Shown: positions 1 to 9,049 of the stretch, in pieces
Layout of the letters: the number at the start of each line of letters is the position of its first letter
How positions within the stretch are numbered: the stretch's first letter is position 1
Origin: Symmachiella macrocystis
GTDB lineage: Bacteria > Planctomycetota > Planctomycetia > Planctomycetales > Planctomycetaceae
Length of the DNA stretch: 64,000 bases
Direction of reading: 5' to 3'
Assembly: GCF_007860075.1 (NCBI RefSeq)
Contig: NZ_SJPP01000001.1
Span: 4,189,490 to 4,253,489, forward strand
Made by a program: the position numbers and the translations under genes
The notes under the pieces: generated by a model
Told to the model about the DNA's origin: nothing
Seen by the model: the letters and a program-made list of their open reading frames with translations, nothing else
Database searches by the model: none

Positions 1-1
1 A

Positions 2-991
2 CATCCGCGGCGGAAGCACGCCGAAGATTTACTTCGCAGCAGCGACCATCCCGGCATCATGCAGTTGGTTGTGGATTTCATGGCGCTCAGCCATCCCAGT
101 TATCTGTCCTTTCGCTGTTTGGCGGAGCGCGACGATCCGCAGTTTATCTGCCATTTGCTGCGGACGTGGCCGCGGAGTTTGACGATCTCGCAGCGAAAAA
201 ACTTCAAACAAATCGAGACGGTCTGTTGGTTGGAAGCGCAACCGTTGGAGTTGGAACTGATTCCCACTGAGCTGCATGCCAAGCTGCTGCAATTCGTCAA
301 TGCGACTTCGATCAAGCGGGAGTTCAAGCTCCACGTCGCCGAATGGGTCGTCAGTCATGGCTGCGAAGAAGCGCGGCGCGCGGCGACCGACATGCTCGAC
401 GAGTTGGACGGCGGACGGATGCATACGTTGATCGAAGAAGGTTTGGAATCCGATGACGAAGAGGTCCAGGCATGGGCCACCTCACAACTCCGCGCCAAAC
501 GCGTTCCCGAGGCGTTCACGAAATTGATCGAGCGATTGGACAGCCCAATGGAGCAGGTCCAACAGGCGGCACGTGAAGAATTGGAGGATTTCAATCTCCG
601 TCGCATTTTGACGTTATACGATCTGTTGGACACACAGACCTGTCGGCTGGCTGGGATATTGATTCAAAAAATCGATCCCGATGCGCTACAGAAGTTGAGC
701 CAGGAAATGACCGGTCCCATGCGGAGTAAACGGATGCGGGCCACTCAAGCGGCGATTGCCATGGGGCTGCAAGAGCCGTTATCGGAAACATTTATCCAAC
801 TGTTGGAAGACGACGACGTGCTGGTGCGGCGGACCGCCACCGAAGTCGTGGGCCAAATCCCCGGTGAACAATCATTGACCGCATTGCAAGGCATGCTGGA
901 CGATTCCAATCCCAGAATCCGAGAAATTGCCCAGCAAGGAATCGAACGACTCCAAACGACGCCCGCACCCGATGCGCTCGCCGGCGAATGA
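2..991 (+). CDS. HEAT-repeat protein, 5' partial
   Basis: The reading frame is open to the left window edge, so the true start lies outside; an internal ATG at 59 would cut into a continuous helical sequence. The visible 329 residues are an alpha-helical solenoid, with paired helices rich in Leu, Ala and acidic residues. The C-terminal part (about 240-310) reads as classic HEAT repeats, for example LLEDDDVLVRRTATEVV followed by MLDDSNPRIREIAQQGI. HEAT solenoids serve as protein-binding scaffolds; no catalytic motif or membrane segment is visible in this part. The substrate or partner is unknown. A perfect hairpin follows 5 bases after the TGA stop. Confidence 0.75.
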   Translation, partial: HPRRKHAEDLLRSSDHPGIMQLVVDFMALSHPSYLSFRCLAERDDPQFICHLLRTWPRSLTISQRKNFKQIETVCWLEAQPLELELIPTELHAKLLQFVNATSIKREFKLHVAEWVVSHGCEEARRAATDMLDELDGGRMHTLIEEGLESDDEEVQAWATSQLRAKRVPEAFTKLIERLDSPMEQVQQAAREELEDFNLRRILTLYDLLDTQTCRLAGILIQKIDPDALQKLSQEMTGPMRSKRMRATQAAIAMGLQEPLSETFIQLLEDDDVLVRRTATEVVGQIPGEQSLTALQGMLDDSNPRIREIAQQGIERLQTTPAPDALAGE

Positions 992-996
992 TGTAG

Positions 997-1014
997 GGCA
1001 GGCTCCCGCCTGCC
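997..1014. repeat. Hairpin GGCAGGC-TCCC-GCCTGCC after stop
   Basis: A perfect 7-bp inverted repeat with a 4-base loop begins 5 bases after the HEAT gene stop. No T-run follows, so it is not a standard intrinsic terminator. It may protect the 3' end of the transcript or belong to a family of dispersed intergenic palindromes; no second copy was found in this window. Confidence 0.55.
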
Positions 1015-1143
1015 ATCCCTGATCTTCACCTGTTTAGACGCAGACAAGTGCCTGCCCAACCGAGGCCTGACATGTTGAATCACATTTTCGCCCGCGCCGG
1101 TAGCCTGGATGACATCGCCCGTTCGTCATACCACTCGACCACG

Positions 1144-1470
1144 ATGAGCGACAATTTGTTTCTCATCACGTGGATGGGATTGATTGTCGCCTTTTGGGTC
1201 GGATTGTATTATTTCGATAAATGGCGAAAGAGCCGCAGTGGCCTTGTCGGCAGTGCCAAATCGTTGTTTCTCGAACTGTGTCGCACGCATGGACTGTCGC
1301 GCAAAGAGAGGTCGCTGTTACTCAGGGCAGCCAAATTGTACCAGCCACTTGAGCCGGCGGTGATTTTTGTTGATCCGCAAATTTTGGCACGCTGCGAAAA
1401 AGCCCAATCCCCTGAAAAGGAAGGCTATGCCGGCCTGTCTGCGAAATTGTTTGGGATCAAGTCCAAATAG
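1144..1470 (+). CDS. Small single-TM protein of unknown function
   Basis: This 108-residue protein starts with MSDNLFLITWMGLIVAFWVG, a clear membrane segment at about residues 5-24, followed by a basic stop-transfer stretch (KWRKSR) and a cytoplasmic helical domain ending in KLFGIKSK. I chose ATG 1144 because the frame upstream to 1048 encodes a non-membrane extension of different composition. The region LELCRTHGLSRKERSLLLRAAKLY looks like a folded helical domain. No known family was recognised. It is co-directional with the HEAT gene and with the methyltransferase downstream, but the gaps are too large to argue for one operon. Confidence 0.6.
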   Translation: MSDNLFLITWMGLIVAFWVGLYYFDKWRKSRSGLVGSAKSLFLELCRTHGLSRKERSLLLRAAKLYQPLEPAVIFVDPQILARCEKAQSPEKEGYAGLSAKLFGIKSK

Positions 1471-1691
1471 TCCGCAAGCAATCAGACGCCGCTGACAAGC
1501 AAGCCGTTCGTCACTCCCGTGTCCAATGCCATGCACCCCGTGTACCCCACGGCAATCGCGGAATCGTGTTACTTTTGAGATAGCCGAGCCCGGTGTGCTG
1601 GCTCCCCGCTTCGGATTGACACGCCTGCGGCAATTCCTTATAGCTGCGGCCGATTTCCCGACCGGTTGAGCGATAGGTAAAGGCGCTACGC

Positions 1692-2651
1692 ATGCAAATC
1701 AGACGGCTTTCCTCATTATTTTCGCCCGTGCGCTATGGCTATTGCCGCGAATTGTTTCAATCGCCGTTGCGCGCATTGTGCAATTTGGCGTTCATGGGGA
1801 AATCCGCATTTTCGCTCACGCTCCGCTCGGGACGCACCGCGAAATTTTCCCGCCAAGGCCGCGACCACAAATTGTGGGACTGGTACTTCGAGCATCGGCC
1901 GCCGATCGATTTCACCGAAGACGGTTTGGTACAAATCGAGTGGCGGGGACAATCGGTGCTGCTACGGCCCGGCACGCAGGATTTTTTCATCTTCCACGAG
2001 ATTTTCATCGACGACGACTACAATCTGTCCGGCCATGACCAGCGGTTGGGAACGGTGATCGATCTGGGAGCCAACGCAGGGTTGTTTTCATCCGCCTTGC
2101 TGAGCAAAGCCGAGCGGGTGATTTCTGTCGAAGCAGTTGGCGAGAACTATCGGCACACACTGCGGAATCTGAAACTCAACGACGGCGTCGCTGAGGATGT
2201 CTTGCATCTGGCGGTCTCAGCTCATTCCGGGGAAACGCTGAAGTTGTATCACAACTCCCGCAACTCCGGCGGGCATTCCGTGGATCGCAATTGGTCCGAA
2301 CAACAATCCACCGACACGGATTACGAAACGACCCAGAGCATCTCTCTGGCGGACCTGATCGCCTGGGCGAATTGCGAAACCGTCGACTTGTTGAAGTGCG
2401 ATATTGAAGGTTCGGAATACGATGCCTTTTTGGCGACCGACGAGCAGACCCTCCAAAAAATCGAGCGGATCGTGATGGAGGTGCACATCTCGGAAACCTA
2501 TCCGCCGTCGCGACTGTTGAAATTGATCGACCATTTGCGTTCCGCAGGATTCCAAGTCCAGCTCGACCGCGACATGCCGACCACGACGGCGACACAGGCC
2601 AGAATGCTCTATGCGGACCGTCGCCACGCGGTTGCGACCAAGGCGGCGTAG
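1692..2651 (+). CDS. FkbM family methyltransferase
   Basis: The 319-residue protein carries the SAM-binding glycine motif VIDLGANAGLF (122-132), the acidic strand-2 end VISVEAVGENY, and the FkbM-type motif DLLKCDIEGSEYDAF near residue 235. These define the Methyltransf_21/FkbM family, which O-methylates sugars and other small or polymeric substrates. Here the substrate is unknown; in planctomycetes such enzymes often decorate surface glycans, which is inference only. The N-terminal 60 residues are basic and contain no membrane segment. Start ATG 1692 lacks a strong ribosome binding site. NAD kinase follows about 100 bases downstream but looks independent. Confidence 0.85.
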   Translation: MQIRRLSSLFSPVRYGYCRELFQSPLRALCNLAFMGKSAFSLTLRSGRTAKFSRQGRDHKLWDWYFEHRPPIDFTEDGLVQIEWRGQSVLLRPGTQDFFIFHEIFIDDDYNLSGHDQRLGTVIDLGANAGLFSSALLSKAERVISVEAVGENYRHTLRNLKLNDGVAEDVLHLAVSAHSGETLKLYHNSRNSGGHSVDRNWSEQQSTDTDYETTQSISLADLIAWANCETVDLLKCDIEGSEYDAFLATDEQTLQKIERIVMEVHISETYPPSRLLKLIDHLRSAGFQVQLDRDMPTTTATQARMLYADRRHAVATKAA

Positions 2652-2749
2652 GCCGACCGGGGCGGCGCACTCCCTTCCGGGGCCGATTCCCCGTATACTT
2701 CATGTTGCAGCCGTTCCCATCCCGACCCTCCTTCTGGCCAAATTCCGCC

Positions 2750-3607
2750 ATGTCGCCGCCACCGTTGAAACTGATCATCATCGCTCGTGACCAAGCTCCG
2801 CACGTTCAGGCCGCTTGGGATGCATTGCGCCCGGTGCTGGAGGCGCAGGTGGGCATTGAAATTGTCGGCGTGGAATATGGCGAGACCGATTTTAAAGACT
2901 GTCCTGCGGACATTGCCGTGGTGCTCGGCGGAGACGGATCGATTTTACGCGCCTGTCGGCAGATGGGGATGCATCAGATTCCCATCTTGGGCATCAATCT
3001 CGGCCGACTCGGATTTCTGGCCGACGTTTCCCCCAAGGAATTCTGCCAGGATATACCCAAACTTCTGGCCCGGGAATACACGGTTGTCGATTACCTGATG
3101 TACCAATGCCGCTTGATCCGCCAGGGAGGCGAAGAGCGGGTCCATCTGGGACTGAATGAAGTCGCCATCTCGGCTGGCGCATCGTTTTCGATGATCGATG
3201 TGCATCTGGAGATCGATGGAGATCCGGTCACGACTTACAGCGGCGACGGGTTGATTATCAGCACGCCGGTCGGCTCTACAGCGCACAACCTTTCCGCGGG
3301 CGGTCCGATTTTGCGACAGGACTTGCCGGCCTTTGTAATCACGCCGATCTGCCCACACACCTTGACCGTTCGTCCGCTGGTCGATCGCGCCGACTGCGTC
3401 TATGCCCTGACCGTGCCCAAATGCGCCGAAGGGGTCACGCTGGTCATCGATGGGCAGATCCACGAACCACTGACGGCGGCCGACCGTATCGAAGTCACCC
3501 GCGCATCGGTCTCGATGCACATGCTGAAGCTTCCCGGCCACAGCTACTACCGCACACTGCACAGAAAACTCGGCTGGGCCGGCCAACCCCGCTATCAGCA
3601 ACACTGA
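2750..3607 (+). CDS. nadK: NAD kinase
   Basis: It phosphorylates NAD to NADP in the cytoplasm. Sequence hallmarks are the GGDGS motif (residues 60-64 from ATG 2750), NLGRLGFLAD (83-92) and the NAD-binding stretch GDGLIISTPVGSTAHNLSAG, which ends in the conserved S-A-G-G-P. The length of 285 residues fits bacterial NadK. The frame is open upstream to an ATG at 2702, but the extra 16 residues are unlike the family, whose members begin with the KLIIIARDQAP strand. ATG 2750 is therefore preferred. It is a housekeeping gene with no clear operon partner here. Confidence 0.93.
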   Translation: MSPPPLKLIIIARDQAPHVQAAWDALRPVLEAQVGIEIVGVEYGETDFKDCPADIAVVLGGDGSILRACRQMGMHQIPILGINLGRLGFLADVSPKEFCQDIPKLLAREYTVVDYLMYQCRLIRQGGEERVHLGLNEVAISAGASFSMIDVHLEIDGDPVTTYSGDGLIISTPVGSTAHNLSAGGPILRQDLPAFVITPICPHTLTVRPLVDRADCVYALTVPKCAEGVTLVIDGQIHEPLTAADRIEVTRASVSMHMLKLPGHSYYRTLHRKLGWAGQPRYQQH

Positions 3608-3713
3608 TGACACCGGTTGAAACCTCGTCCGTAGGCTGCCTATCGACGCACTTATCTTCGCAGGACGAGCGATTCTCCCCCACGAAGAAACCTCATGCCA
3701 CGAAGCTGTGCGA

Positions 3714-4748
3714 CTAACCAGATTTGCGGGAGAGAAATCCGTTGATTACCAGTGCGGTCATCAGCACCACGCCCATCAACAGCGGTCGCATGCGGTCTTC
3801 CAGGAAATCGACTTGGGAGATCAATCCGCTCAGGCCGACGCCCAACACGCTGAAGGTGAGGACACCGATCACCGTCCGGCCGATGCCTCCTTCGCCGCCA
3901 AACAGGCTCGTCCCGCCCAACACCACACAGGCCACGGCGCTGAGCAATAACTCGCCGTTTTGATCCAACGTCACGCTCCCCAACCGTCCGGCATTCACCA
4001 GGCCGCCCAAGCCGGCCGTCACAGCACAAATGGCCAAGCAAGCGATCACGATCCACCCCGTTCGCACCCCCGCCAACCGCGCGGCTTCGCGATTGCCACC
4101 GGTCATATAAACGTAACGGCCGAAGCGGGTATGTTGCAATACCAGGTGGCCCAGAATCATCACGGCAGCTGCCAAGATTGCGGAGTACGGCAAATAGAAA
4201 TCGTCCGTCACGCGCAACCGCCCGTTGCCGATCTCTTTGAGCACCTCGGGCACGGAAAATTTTTCGCTCTGCGTCAGCGTTTTCGACAACCCGTCGGCGA
4301 TGTTCATCATGGCGAGCGTGATGATAAAACTGGGCAACCGCGACGAAACCGTTAACAGCCCCGAAATCAAACCCAACAACAGACTGCTGACCAGCGGAAC
4401 GACGATGACCACCACAAGGGTTGTCACCGAAATATCTCCTTGACCGCCTTCCCCGGCAGCGAATGGTTGTTCGTACAACACACCGCAAGCGCATGCGGTC
4501 CACAGCGCCAACATGCCGACCGACAAATCAATTTCCGCGCACAACAGCACGAACGTCAATCCGGTCGACACGATCGCTAATACGGCCCCTTGCTGCAGAA
4601 CAAGCCGTAAGCGTCCGAACGACAGGAACTCGTCGTTGGTCAGCGTGAAGAACATCACAATGACAAACAGGCTGATCAGCGGCGCGAAGTCGCGTAGGCT
4701 GAAACGGCTCAGTACCGAATGGTTTATCTTCTCTTCCAATTCCGTCAT
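3714..4748 (-). CDS. Sugar ABC transporter permease (RbsC/BPD_transp_2 type)
   Basis: The 344-residue protein has 8-10 predicted membrane segments. It shows typical RbsC/XylH motifs: GLTFVLLCAEIDLSVGM, corresponding to the conserved glycine- and aspartate-containing second segment, and TGGNREAARLAGVRTG in the cytoplasmic loop that meets the ATPase. Family members import pentoses, hexoses or related compounds together with an RbsA-like double ATPase and a periplasmic binding protein. Neither partner is nearby: the adjacent ATPase (4809-5471) is of the LolD/MacB type. The 60-base spacing to that ATPase suggests cotranscription, but functional pairing is doubtful. The partners may lie elsewhere on the chromosome. 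Confidence 0.85.
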   Translation of the reverse strand: MTELEEKINHSVLSRFSLRDFAPLISLFVIVMFFTLTNDEFLSFGRLRLVLQQGAVLAIVSTGLTFVLLCAEIDLSVGMLALWTACACGVLYEQPFAAGEGGQGDISVTTLVVVIVVPLVSSLLLGLISGLLTVSSRLPSFIITLAMMNIADGLSKTLTQSEKFSVPEVLKEIGNGRLRVTDDFYLPYSAILAAAVMILGHLVLQHTRFGRYVYMTGGNREAARLAGVRTGWIVIACLAICAVTAGLGGLVNAGRLGSVTLDQNGELLLSAVACVVLGGTSLFGGEGGIGRTVIGVLTFSVLGVGLSGLISQVDFLEDRMRPLLMGVVLMTALVINGFLSRKSG

Positions 4749-4808
4749 GCGTCAACTCAGTTCTTCAATGCTTCGTGGTGTTTGCAGTTTCGGTTGGTGA
4801 TGTACGTT

Positions 4809-5471
4809 TTAGTTGCCCGCATTAATCGTTCGTAACCGGCCATGTTCTAAATGCACGACGCGGTCGGCGACCTCGTCCATGCGTTCGCTATGCGTCGCCA
4901 CAATCACCGTGCCACCCAATTTTTGATATGCCTTCAATTGCTCCATGACCACTGTGGCATTTTTCGGATCGAGATTGCCGGTCGGCTCGTCCGCCAGAAT
5001 TAACTTGGGAGAATTCAAAAACGCACGCGCCAATGCCGTCCGTTGACATTCCCCCGCACTCAACTCGGCCGGATGATGTCCCGCGCGTCCCGACATTCCT
5101 AGGTGGTCCAATAAACGAATCGCCTCATCGCGGGATGACTTGCCCGTCCCGGCCAACAGCACATTGTCCAACACGTTCAGATAGGGGACGAGGTGAAACA
5201 TTTGAAATACAAAGCCGATCTCATGGCTGCGAATCGTCGCCCGTTCGTGTTGTGGGAGCGCGTATAACTCTCGGTCCCCCATCAACACGCGCCCGCTTGA
5301 GGGACGCAACATGCCGGCGGTCGTCAGCAGCAAGGTGGTCTTGCCGCTGCCGCTCGAACCCCGGACGGAGACGAATTCACCAGTCGCAATTTCTAGCGAG
5401 ACATCGGCCAGCGCCGAGACATCCGCTGATTTTTTGCGGTACGTTTTGGTGATGTGTTCGAATCGAATCAT
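4809..5471 (-). CDS. ABC transporter ATPase, LolD/MacB type
   Basis: The 220-residue ATPase has Walker A GSSGSGKTT (38-46), a Q-loop region (FVFQMFHLVPYLNV), signature LSAGECQRTALARA, Walker B LILADEPTGNLD and the switch His in VIVATHSERM. The TGNLD after Walker B is typical of the MacB/LolD/FtsE group, which drives mechanotransmission-type permeases rather than importers. In the signature, SAGE replaces the usual SGGE, a tolerated variant. It lies 56 bases downstream of the FtsX-like permease gene and is its obvious partner. It probably powers extrusion or extraction at the inner membrane; the substrate is unknown. Confidence 0.92.
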   Translation of the reverse strand: MIRFEHITKTYRKKSADVSALADVSLEIATGEFVSVRGSSGSGKTTLLLTTAGMLRPSSGRVLMGDRELYALPQHERATIRSHEIGFVFQMFHLVPYLNVLDNVLLAGTGKSSRDEAIRLLDHLGMSGRAGHHPAELSAGECQRTALARAFLNSPKLILADEPTGNLDPKNATVVMEQLKAYQKLGGTVIVATHSERMDEVADRVVHLEHGRLRTINAGN

Positions 5472-5527
5472 GACGTCAACGAAGTTTCTTATACTGAGTG
5501 AGCGGCTTATTTTTACCGTGGCGCGGT

Positions 5528-6676
5528 CTAGGTGTCACGCAATACCACAGCGGGGTCTTGTGCTGCGGCTGCTGCGGCGGGCAGAAAACTGGCAATCACC
5601 GTAAACCCCGTAGCCGCCGCTAATGATGCGTTGAGTAGCGGCCAAGGCCACTTGATGGCGGCGGCGGTCACGGGGAAGATTATCGGTCCGAGGTTTAAGG
5701 CCAATGCCCCACCGAGGAAAAAACCGGCCGCTGCGCCGCACAAACCAATCACAATCGCCTTTCCAATAAATAGCGCCATGATCCGTGCTGAGGACCGTCC
5801 CAACGCGCGATACAGGCCGACCTCCTGGCGACGATCGTTGACGTTCATCATCGCCAACGCCCCGACGCACAACGCGCAGCCGATGAGAATGATGGGCGTC
5901 AAATAGGCAAAAAACTTTTCCGCCGATTGCCGTTGCCGCGCCCGTGCTTCGGCCATCGACTTAAGCATGATGACCTTGGCATCGGGAAAGGCCGAATCCA
6001 ATTCGCTGCGGAGAATTCCCAATGGGTCTTCGTCGGGTGTCATACACAAACAATCAATCGCTTGAATTTCATTGATTCGGCCCGGCTCACTTAAGATGTC
6101 TTGCACGTCCGATAGGTTGGCAGAGACGCGCACGTCCTCACTGGTTCCCGTTTCAGAGAGCGTGCGTTCCACCACAAAGGACTTTCCACCGACATCGAGC
6201 GTCTCTCCGTTTTTGATGTTCAACCGCTGCGCGACTTCGAAACCAACATAGACCTTGCCCGGTGGAACGGTGAAGATCATCGGTTTCTTTTTTTGACCCG
6301 GTGGGGCATATTCGTTGGAAATCCCTGTCAGCAACACCGGGACTCCGCTCAATTCAAAATGTCGCTGCAATGTGGCGACCAGATGGTTGTAAGACAGACC
6401 CGGATATTCGACCAAGCGATGCACGGCTTGTTCGTCCATGGTGAGGTCCGAGTAGCCGGTTGCATAAAACCGATCCATATCGGTTTCGCGAGGAATCACG
6501 CGGAGATTGAAGCCCAGGTCACGGGTCACGCGGCGCGTCTCTCGCTCTTGCGCCGTTGTGATCGTGTGAAAGGCAACAAAGATCGCCGTCGCCGCAGCCA
6601 CAGCGCCGAGACTCAACAGAAAGTTGAATTTGCGATAGCGGATCTCGTTAATGATTAAGCGCATTGTCCCGATCAT
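5528..6676 (-). CDS. FtsX/MacB-type ABC transporter permease
   Basis: The 382-residue protein has one N-terminal membrane segment (about residues 10-32), a roughly 210-residue extracytoplasmic domain, and three C-terminal segments holding the FtsX signature with MNVNDRRQEVGLYRALG. This is MacB-like topology. The start is set at ATG 6676, whose ATGA overlaps the stop of the upstream gene. A longer frame to 6733 lies wholly inside that gene and is unlikely. The tight overlap indicates translational coupling with the exported protein 6673-8001. With the ATPase 4809-5471 it should form an inner-membrane mechanotransmission complex. Confidence 0.88.
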   Translation of the reverse strand: MIGTMRLIINEIRYRKFNFLLSLGAVAAATAIFVAFHTITTAQERETRRVTRDLGFNLRVIPRETDMDRFYATGYSDLTMDEQAVHRLVEYPGLSYNHLVATLQRHFELSGVPVLLTGISNEYAPPGQKKKPMIFTVPPGKVYVGFEVAQRLNIKNGETLDVGGKSFVVERTLSETGTSEDVRVSANLSDVQDILSEPGRINEIQAIDCLCMTPDEDPLGILRSELDSAFPDAKVIMLKSMAEARARQRQSAEKFFAYLTPIILIGCALCVGALAMMNVNDRRQEVGLYRALGRSSARIMALFIGKAIVIGLCGAAAGFFLGGALALNLGPIIFPVTAAAIKWPWPLLNASLAAATGFTVIASFLPAAAAAAQDPAVVLRDT

Positions 6677-8001
6677 GCCTGTCCCTGCCTGCGATACAGC
6701 AAAAACAACCCGCCGCCTATTGCGACGATGCAAAGCAGGGCGGTCGTAATCACTGCCATGTCTCTCGATGCTAAGCGTGATGTTTCTTCTGGCTCCGCCG
6801 CGGTCTCGTCAGTGGTGGTTGTTGCGTTGGGTTTTGACGCGACAACCGCAGGGGGAACTTCGGTGGTTATCGGCTTCTCGGGTGCGTCATCCGCGGTCGA
6901 GAGGCTGTCGGCCGATTCCTCATCGAGCGGCGCTTCATCGAGTGGAGATTCATCAATTGAAACGGTATCGACATCGAATTCTCCGTATCCGAGCAAAGGG
7001 TCGATGGCAATGGCATCGACTGCATCCTTGGCTGAGCGGTTTTGGTCGCCGCGGGCGATGATGCGGCTGATCTCGACTTTGATCAGCGGGTTTTCCGCAT
7101 CAAACCCCAAGGCCCGAGTTACGTCTGCTTGCCGGTTGATGTCCCAGGCGTGCGGAAACATCGGTCCTTGCATCCAACTGCGGTCCAATTCGCACTCACA
7201 CGACTTGCCCACGAGCGCCAAGGTCTCAAACAATTCCGTGCCGCTGATGTCACTGCCGGTGACGACCGGTCCGAGTTGGCGTCCCCGTCCAAATAGCGTC
7301 ACCACCGCCGGTTCCTTACGTTCTTCCGCACTGAGTCCCCAACTCCAAAGCAACACCGGTTCCTGCGCCGCCTGTTCCGCGGAAACGGTTAACAACTTAG
7401 GAGGCGTATCGACCGGTTTATCCATCTGGGCCATAATGCCGTTCAACTGCTTTATCGCGAAACGGCCCGCGTCGGCAGCGCGGCGGTTTTCTTCTGCTGA
7501 TTCCCCTTCGATCACAACCACAACCGCATAAGCCTCAACGATGGAATTCCAAATCTGATCGCGCAAGGGAGAGGCGACCAGACGACTCAGTTCATTGCCC
7601 ATTTCTGTTGCGGAGACAGCTACTGGCAACGGATACAAATCGGACTCTGGAGCGACCAACACGAGTTCCGGCGCGTCACTCGCTGCTGTTGCGGAGCGAT
7701 ATTTCAATGCAGGGTGATCGGGATTCGCGACGACGTCGATGACTTCGGCGATCACATTGCTATCCGCAAACCGTGACTGGGCGGTTTTGAGAAATTCCGC
7801 CGCGAAATCCGCGTGTGAGTCGCTATCCAGAAAACAATACAAACGATACGGCTGCGAACTGAGATCCACAAAACCGACATCCCGCACCGAGTACTTGCAA
7901 GCCGTGGCGGTCGCCGGCGCTAAGCAGAACGCGACACAGACGGCGCAATACAAAATTCGCGCCGTCCGCTTCAGCTGGTTATTGCAAAATCGTCTCAACA
8001 T
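6673..8001 (-). CDS. Exported membrane-anchored protein linked to FtsX-type ABC system
   Basis: I do not recognise a named family. From ATG 8001 the 442 residues begin with a signal peptide (a basic stretch, then a hydrophobic run ending in ATATA, then Cys). An extracytoplasmic domain follows, starting CKYSVRDVGFVDL, then an acidic Pro/Thr/Glu-rich linker (about 320-400) and one C-terminal membrane segment ending in LLYRRQGQA. This gives an N-out protein anchored at the C-terminus. Cysteines in SCECELDRSW could form disulfides or bind metal; the first 150 residues resemble a thioredoxin-like alternation, which is a weak inference. The frame extends to 8109, but the signal peptide argues for 8001. 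The stop overlaps the FtsX start, so it is likely an obligate partner of that transporter. Confidence 0.7.
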   Translation of the reverse strand: MLRRFCNNQLKRTARILYCAVCVAFCLAPATATACKYSVRDVGFVDLSSQPYRLYCFLDSDSHADFAAEFLKTAQSRFADSNVIAEVIDVVANPDHPALKYRSATAASDAPELVLVAPESDLYPLPVAVSATEMGNELSRLVASPLRDQIWNSIVEAYAVVVVIEGESAEENRRAADAGRFAIKQLNGIMAQMDKPVDTPPKLLTVSAEQAAQEPVLLWSWGLSAEERKEPAVVTLFGRGRQLGPVVTGSDISGTELFETLALVGKSCECELDRSWMQGPMFPHAWDINRQADVTRALGFDAENPLIKVEISRIIARGDQNRSAKDAVDAIAIDPLLGYGEFDVDTVSIDESPLDEAPLDEESADSLSTADDAPEKPITTEVPPAVVASKPNATTTTDETAAEPEETSRLASRDMAVITTALLCIVAIGGGLFLLYRRQGQA

Positions 8002-8289
8002 GCATGCCAATTCTGGAAAGAAGTCGCGTTGTCTCCTGGTTATAAGATAAGTGGCCGATTCGCTGTTGTACATGCTCAACGGGCCGAGGGCTTTTGAGAT
8101 GGGCATCATTCCTGCCGTGGTGGTCGCTGCCGGGGCAGGGGAATCGAGAGAAGTCGGGCGGACCGTAACGACGATAACACTTTAGCCGGTCCGCTCGGAA
8201 TTCCGACACAAGTGTACAGGGCGAGAGAATTTCGCTCTTCAGCAGCCACCGCCAAAAAGCATTGTGCATCACGTAGGTAGAGAATTGCC

Positions 8290-9018
8290 ATGGATGACGA
8301 ACCTGCGGGCGTCCCAGAATGGGTCGTGACTTACGGTGACATGATGTCACTGTTGTTGACCTTTTTTATCATGCTCGTCTCGCTCAGCGAAGTCGTCGCG
8401 GATTCGAAATACCGCGCCGTGATGGCGGCGCTGCATGGATATTTGGGATACAGCACGGCTCCCGCAGCTCCGGCGGGGAAGAACTATCCACTGAATAGTC
8501 TGGTGGAGAGGATGAAATCGCTGGGCGCCTTTCGCGACGATGTCCCCAAGAAAAAACGGGGCACCGGGGGCGTGCGTATCAAGGCACCCGACGGGACGCA
8601 TCTCCGTGTATTCCGCGGGCGTGAAGGGACGGCGATTACGATCGGGGGCGAGCTTTCCTTCAAGAGGGGAAGCAGCAAAGTCTCGCCGGAGGTAGCCGCT
8701 ATTGTTCGCACGATTGCCGAAAAGCTTGCCGGCAAACCGAACAAGATTGAAGTGCGGGGACATTCGTCAAACGACGAAGTCCCCCAGGATCCTCAATTGG
8801 ATAAGGTGCAGCTCTCTTATCAACGGGCGCGCGCCGTTGCCGATTTACTCGTCCGCGATGGAGTTGAACAACGCCGATTGCGGATCAGCGCCGCCGGCGA
8901 CACCGAGCCGATCGACGACATCGGAGATGAAGATTCCGTCGATCACGCCCGTGTCACCGTCTTCGTCTTGGACACCTACGCGCAAGAGTTCGTAGGGACA
9001 GCCGATGCCGAAGAATGA
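8290..9018 (+). CDS. MotB/OmpA-family protein without adjacent MotA
   Basis: This 242-residue protein begins like MotB: WVVTYGDMMSLLLTFFIML, a single membrane segment (about 18-36) with Asp17 at the position of the proton-carrying Asp of MotB. After a linker, residues about 120-235 form an OmpA-like peptidoglycan-binding domain (VRGHSSNDEV, then LSYQRARAVADLLVRDGV). The architecture fits a stator B subunit that uses proton flow. A MotA-like partner with four membrane segments is not found on either side, which is unusual because the two genes are normally adjacent. It could serve flagella, gliding or another envelope machine. Confidence 0.85.
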   Translation: MDDEPAGVPEWVVTYGDMMSLLLTFFIMLVSLSEVVADSKYRAVMAALHGYLGYSTAPAAPAGKNYPLNSLVERMKSLGAFRDDVPKKKRGTGGVRIKAPDGTHLRVFRGREGTAITIGGELSFKRGSSKVSPEVAAIVRTIAEKLAGKPNKIEVRGHSSNDEVPQDPQLDKVQLSYQRARAVADLLVRDGVEQRRLRISAAGDTEPIDDIGDEDSVDHARVTVFVLDTYAQEFVGTADAEE

Positions 9019-9049
9019 CGCAGCGCTGCGGTAATTCGAATTCGCCGAA

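Noticed and set aside
1511-1693. Minus-strand 60-residue open frame (MRSAFTYRSTGREIGRSYKE...) upstream of the FkbM gene
   Set aside because: No ribosome binding site, no recognised domain, and it overlaps the start of the methyltransferase gene; short frames of this size arise by chance at this GC.
2176-2781. Minus-strand 201-residue open frame across the FkbM and NadK genes
   Set aside because: Arg/Ser/Pro-rich composition typical of an antisense shadow; it overlaps two well supported genes.
3652-4503. Minus-strand 283-residue frame
   Set aside because: It lies inside the RbsC-type permease in another frame; Arg-rich composition and no motif.
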